From Nitrospira bacterium HGW-Nitrospira-1 (lineage in GTDB: Bacteria > Nitrospirota > Thermodesulfovibrionia > Thermodesulfovibrionales > UBA6898): 14,596 bases of DNA. A model generated the notes under the pieces. It was not told where the DNA came from and did not search any database. It saw only the letters and a program-made list of their open reading frames with translations. The position numbers were made by a program, and so were the translations under genes. This document shows positions 13,350-14,596 of this stretch, in pieces (within the stretch, counting starts at the first letter, position 1; the number at the start of each line of letters is the position of its first letter). The DNA lies in contig PGYF01000012.1 of the NCBI GenBank assembly GCA_002839535.1, forward strand, positions 1-14,596. Reading direction: 5' to 3'.

Positions 13350-14240
13350 TCAGTAGCCAATGAGGGTGTCTGAATCGGGTAATGATCCGATTCCAGGTTC
13401 CTTCAGGCTTTGCAGCGCCGGCATGGAAACCCGATTAGACTGTTTTATAGCCTTGAATGCGCCATCTGGATGCAATAGGCCGATTTCCATGATTACCTCT
13501 TTCCCCGGCATTTTGATATCAATAAATTTACTGTCTACCCGGTTTCTGAGTGGAATATCGAAAAATCCGTTCGCATGAGAACTGTCAAAATCCAGGCCGG
13601 TCACATCATAAACCCTCAAGACAAGCCTGCCTGTTTCACCGGAGATATCCTTTGGTTTAATTTCCAGGCTGACAAAGACTGTCGAAGGGTCTACTTCCAT
13701 AAGTAACAGCTCATTTTCCCCGTATTCTTCAGGTAATTTCGGCGGGATAGTTTTACTGATTGCGGTCTTTTTCCCAGGAGTTTTTTTCAGTGTTTTTGCA
13801 ACGGTTTTTTCCCTTTTTGTTGTGCCTTCGGTCTTGGCGGCAGTTTTCATGCCCTTTATAGTCTTTGCCGGCTTTTTCTGCGGTGGTTTCCCTGCCTTTG
13901 TGATTTTGACAGAGGTTTTCCCTGTTTTGCCTGCCGGAATTTTTTCTTTTATTGTTTTTTTGGCCTTAGGGGTTTTTAAGGGTTCCTTTATTTCAGATGT
14001 GGATTTCGCTGCTACAGGTCTTGCCCCTGTTTTGGGTTTGGACAGTTTTGTCTTTGTTATCTTTGCAGTTTTCAACGGCGTTTTGATCCCGGATTTTTTT
14101 ACAGTTTTTGTTGTCTTGCCCAAGACATTCTTTTCCCCCGCTGTTTTTGCTGTAGAGACAGGGACTGTTTTTTTCTTCACAGAAACTTTTGAGCCTTTGG
14201 CTGAAGACCTGGTTTTTGCTTGAGACTTTTTTATATCCAT
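13350..14240 (-). CDS. Lys/Ala-rich histone H1-like tail fused to a DUF4912-like domain
   Basis: A 296-residue protein of two unlike halves. Residues 1 to about 165 are low-complexity and strongly basic (Lys, Thr, Ala and Pro in KTAK, KKT and GKKT units), as in histone H1 C-terminal tails, predicting disorder and nucleic-acid or polyanion binding. Residues about 169-275 look like DUF4912: LPEEYGENELLLMEVDPSTVFVSLEI, GRLVLRVYDVTG, and SHANGFFDIPLRNR. In the family the Glu-Ile near 193 is often preceded by aromatic residues (YWEI); here it is SLEI. GGGAGG at 14246-14251 lies 5 bases before ATG 14240. There is no signal peptide. The fold and ligand of DUF4912 are not established to my knowledge, so no function is assigned. 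Only 16 bases separate its Shine-Dalgarno from repeat copy 3, so its promoter must lie in or beyond that repeat. Confidence 0.75.
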   Translation of the reverse strand: MDIKKSQAKTRSSAKGSKVSVKKKTVPVSTAKTAGEKNVLGKTTKTVKKSGIKTPLKTAKITKTKLSKPKTGARPVAAKSTSEIKEPLKTPKAKKTIKEKIPAGKTGKTSVKITKAGKPPQKKPAKTIKGMKTAAKTEGTTKREKTVAKTLKKTPGKKTAISKTIPPKLPEEYGENELLLMEVDPSTVFVSLEIKPKDISGETGRLVLRVYDVTGLDFDSSHANGFFDIPLRNRVDSKFIDIKMPGKEVIMEIGLLHPDGAFKAIKQSNRVSMPALQSLKEPGIGSLPDSDTLIGY

Positions 14241-14266
14241 ATTGACCTCCCAATAATCTTATCAAA

Positions 14267-14489
14267 TTTAACCCATATTATTCACAAATCATTGTAGCAT
14301 AAGGCGGAGTATAGCGCTCTCGCTCATTCTCGGTCGCCTCAGGCGACCTCCGAGGCTTTTGCCTCTTTATCTCAGAGAAACACACTGTTGGAATATCAGC
14401 TAAAAAAATCCGCTCCAATACTATGCTCCGCCTTATCCCTGCTTATTCCTGGACGATTTGTCTGAAATTTATGAATTATGCTGGTTAAA
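14267..14489. repeat. Palindromic dispersed element, copy 3
   Basis: This copy has clean outer ends, TTTAACC (14267-14273) and GGTTAAA (14483-14489). The left arm continues CATATTATTCACAAATCATTG and matches copy 2 closely. The inner core is 14299-14436 (ATAAGGCGGAG ... CTCCGCCTTAT). The central hairpin GGTCGCC TCA GGCGACC and GAGGC TTTT GCCTC are as in copy 2. Between core and right arm it carries about 10 extra bases (CCTGCTTATT), apparently a short duplication of the core end. It sits immediately upstream of the DUF4912 gene. The 107 bases after it (14490-14596) hold no gene or signal I can support. Confidence 0.87.
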
Positions 14490-14596
14490 GGAATATATTT
14501 TGGGTCTTCGTGGATGTGAGTGGGTAAAAATATTAGAAAAAGGCTATTCTTAAGATGATTCAAATGGAACGTTTACACGGGATTTCGTCATTCCAC

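Noticed and set aside
14500..14550. Short frame resembling the KILEK start of HicA toxins
   Set aside because: The resemblance covers only a few residues, a stop follows directly, and no HicB-like partner or GSH motif is in frame. Chance similarity is more likely.
14555..14596. ATG-initiated frame running off the right end
   Set aside because: Only 14 codons are visible, with no convincing ribosome-binding site and no recognisable motif.
1..14596. CRISPR array, phage genes or IS transposases
   Set aside because: No regularly spaced direct repeats and no transposase, integrase or phage structural proteins were found on either strand. The three-copy element is dispersed and palindromic, unlike a CRISPR array.

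Overview
The window looks chromosomal and comes from a didermic (Gram-negative) bacterium. The evidence is a MacA/MacB-type envelope efflux system, a trimeric autotransporter with an outer-membrane anchor, and a Sec signal peptide. GH57 amylase, an EndoQ-type PHP nuclease, a gcvH-lpd pair and many small palindromic repeats would fit a Nitrospirota- or Desulfobacterota-like anaerobe. That placement is inference from gene content and style; no marker gene here fixes the phylum.

Layout, left to right. A tRNA-Leu(GAG) with its own promoter (104-227) is followed by a + strand efflux operon: MacA-like adaptor, MacB-type ATPase, and a separate MacB/FtsX permease (285-3380). Two hairpins (3394-3486) separate it from a - strand surface-protein region. 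That region holds a trimeric autotransporter adhesin broken by an apparent one-base frameshift between signal peptide and passenger (3534-4530, with a 10-base G tract), overlapped by a Sel1-repeat fragment (4445-4930). Next, on +, come an endonuclease Q family gene (4993-6264) and a DedA-family membrane protein gene that carries an out-of-frame internal deletion (6494-7106).

The right half is almost all - strand. Read in transcription order, eno, an ftsB/divIC-like gene and a GH57 glycoside hydrolase form a tightly overlapping cluster (11109 down to 7345). Upstream of it, gcvH and lpd overlap by ATGA (13079 down to 11299) behind a good sigma70-type promoter. Further upstream is a histone-H1-like Lys-rich protein with a C-terminal DUF4912-like domain (14240 down to 13350).

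The most notable non-coding feature is a palindromic element of about 210-230 bp present three times (about 6261-6487, 7121-7330, 14267-14489). It has nested inverted repeats, and differences between copies preserve base pairing. It fills intergenic spaces exactly, touching a stop codon on one side and Shine-Dalgarno sequences on others. Further small repeats are a 29-bp hairpin sequence repeated exactly at 3391 and 11174, a dRS3-like hairpin at 11234, and an 84-bp palindrome at 13193.

Metabolically the window links glycolysis (enolase), alpha-glucan breakdown or remodelling (GH57) and one-carbon/lipoyl chemistry (GcvH plus dihydrolipoyl dehydrogenase). No phage, IS transposase or CRISPR array is visible, and I see no clear new multi-gene system. 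The interesting material is the repeat family, the decayed surface and membrane genes, and the EndoQ and DUF4912 proteins.
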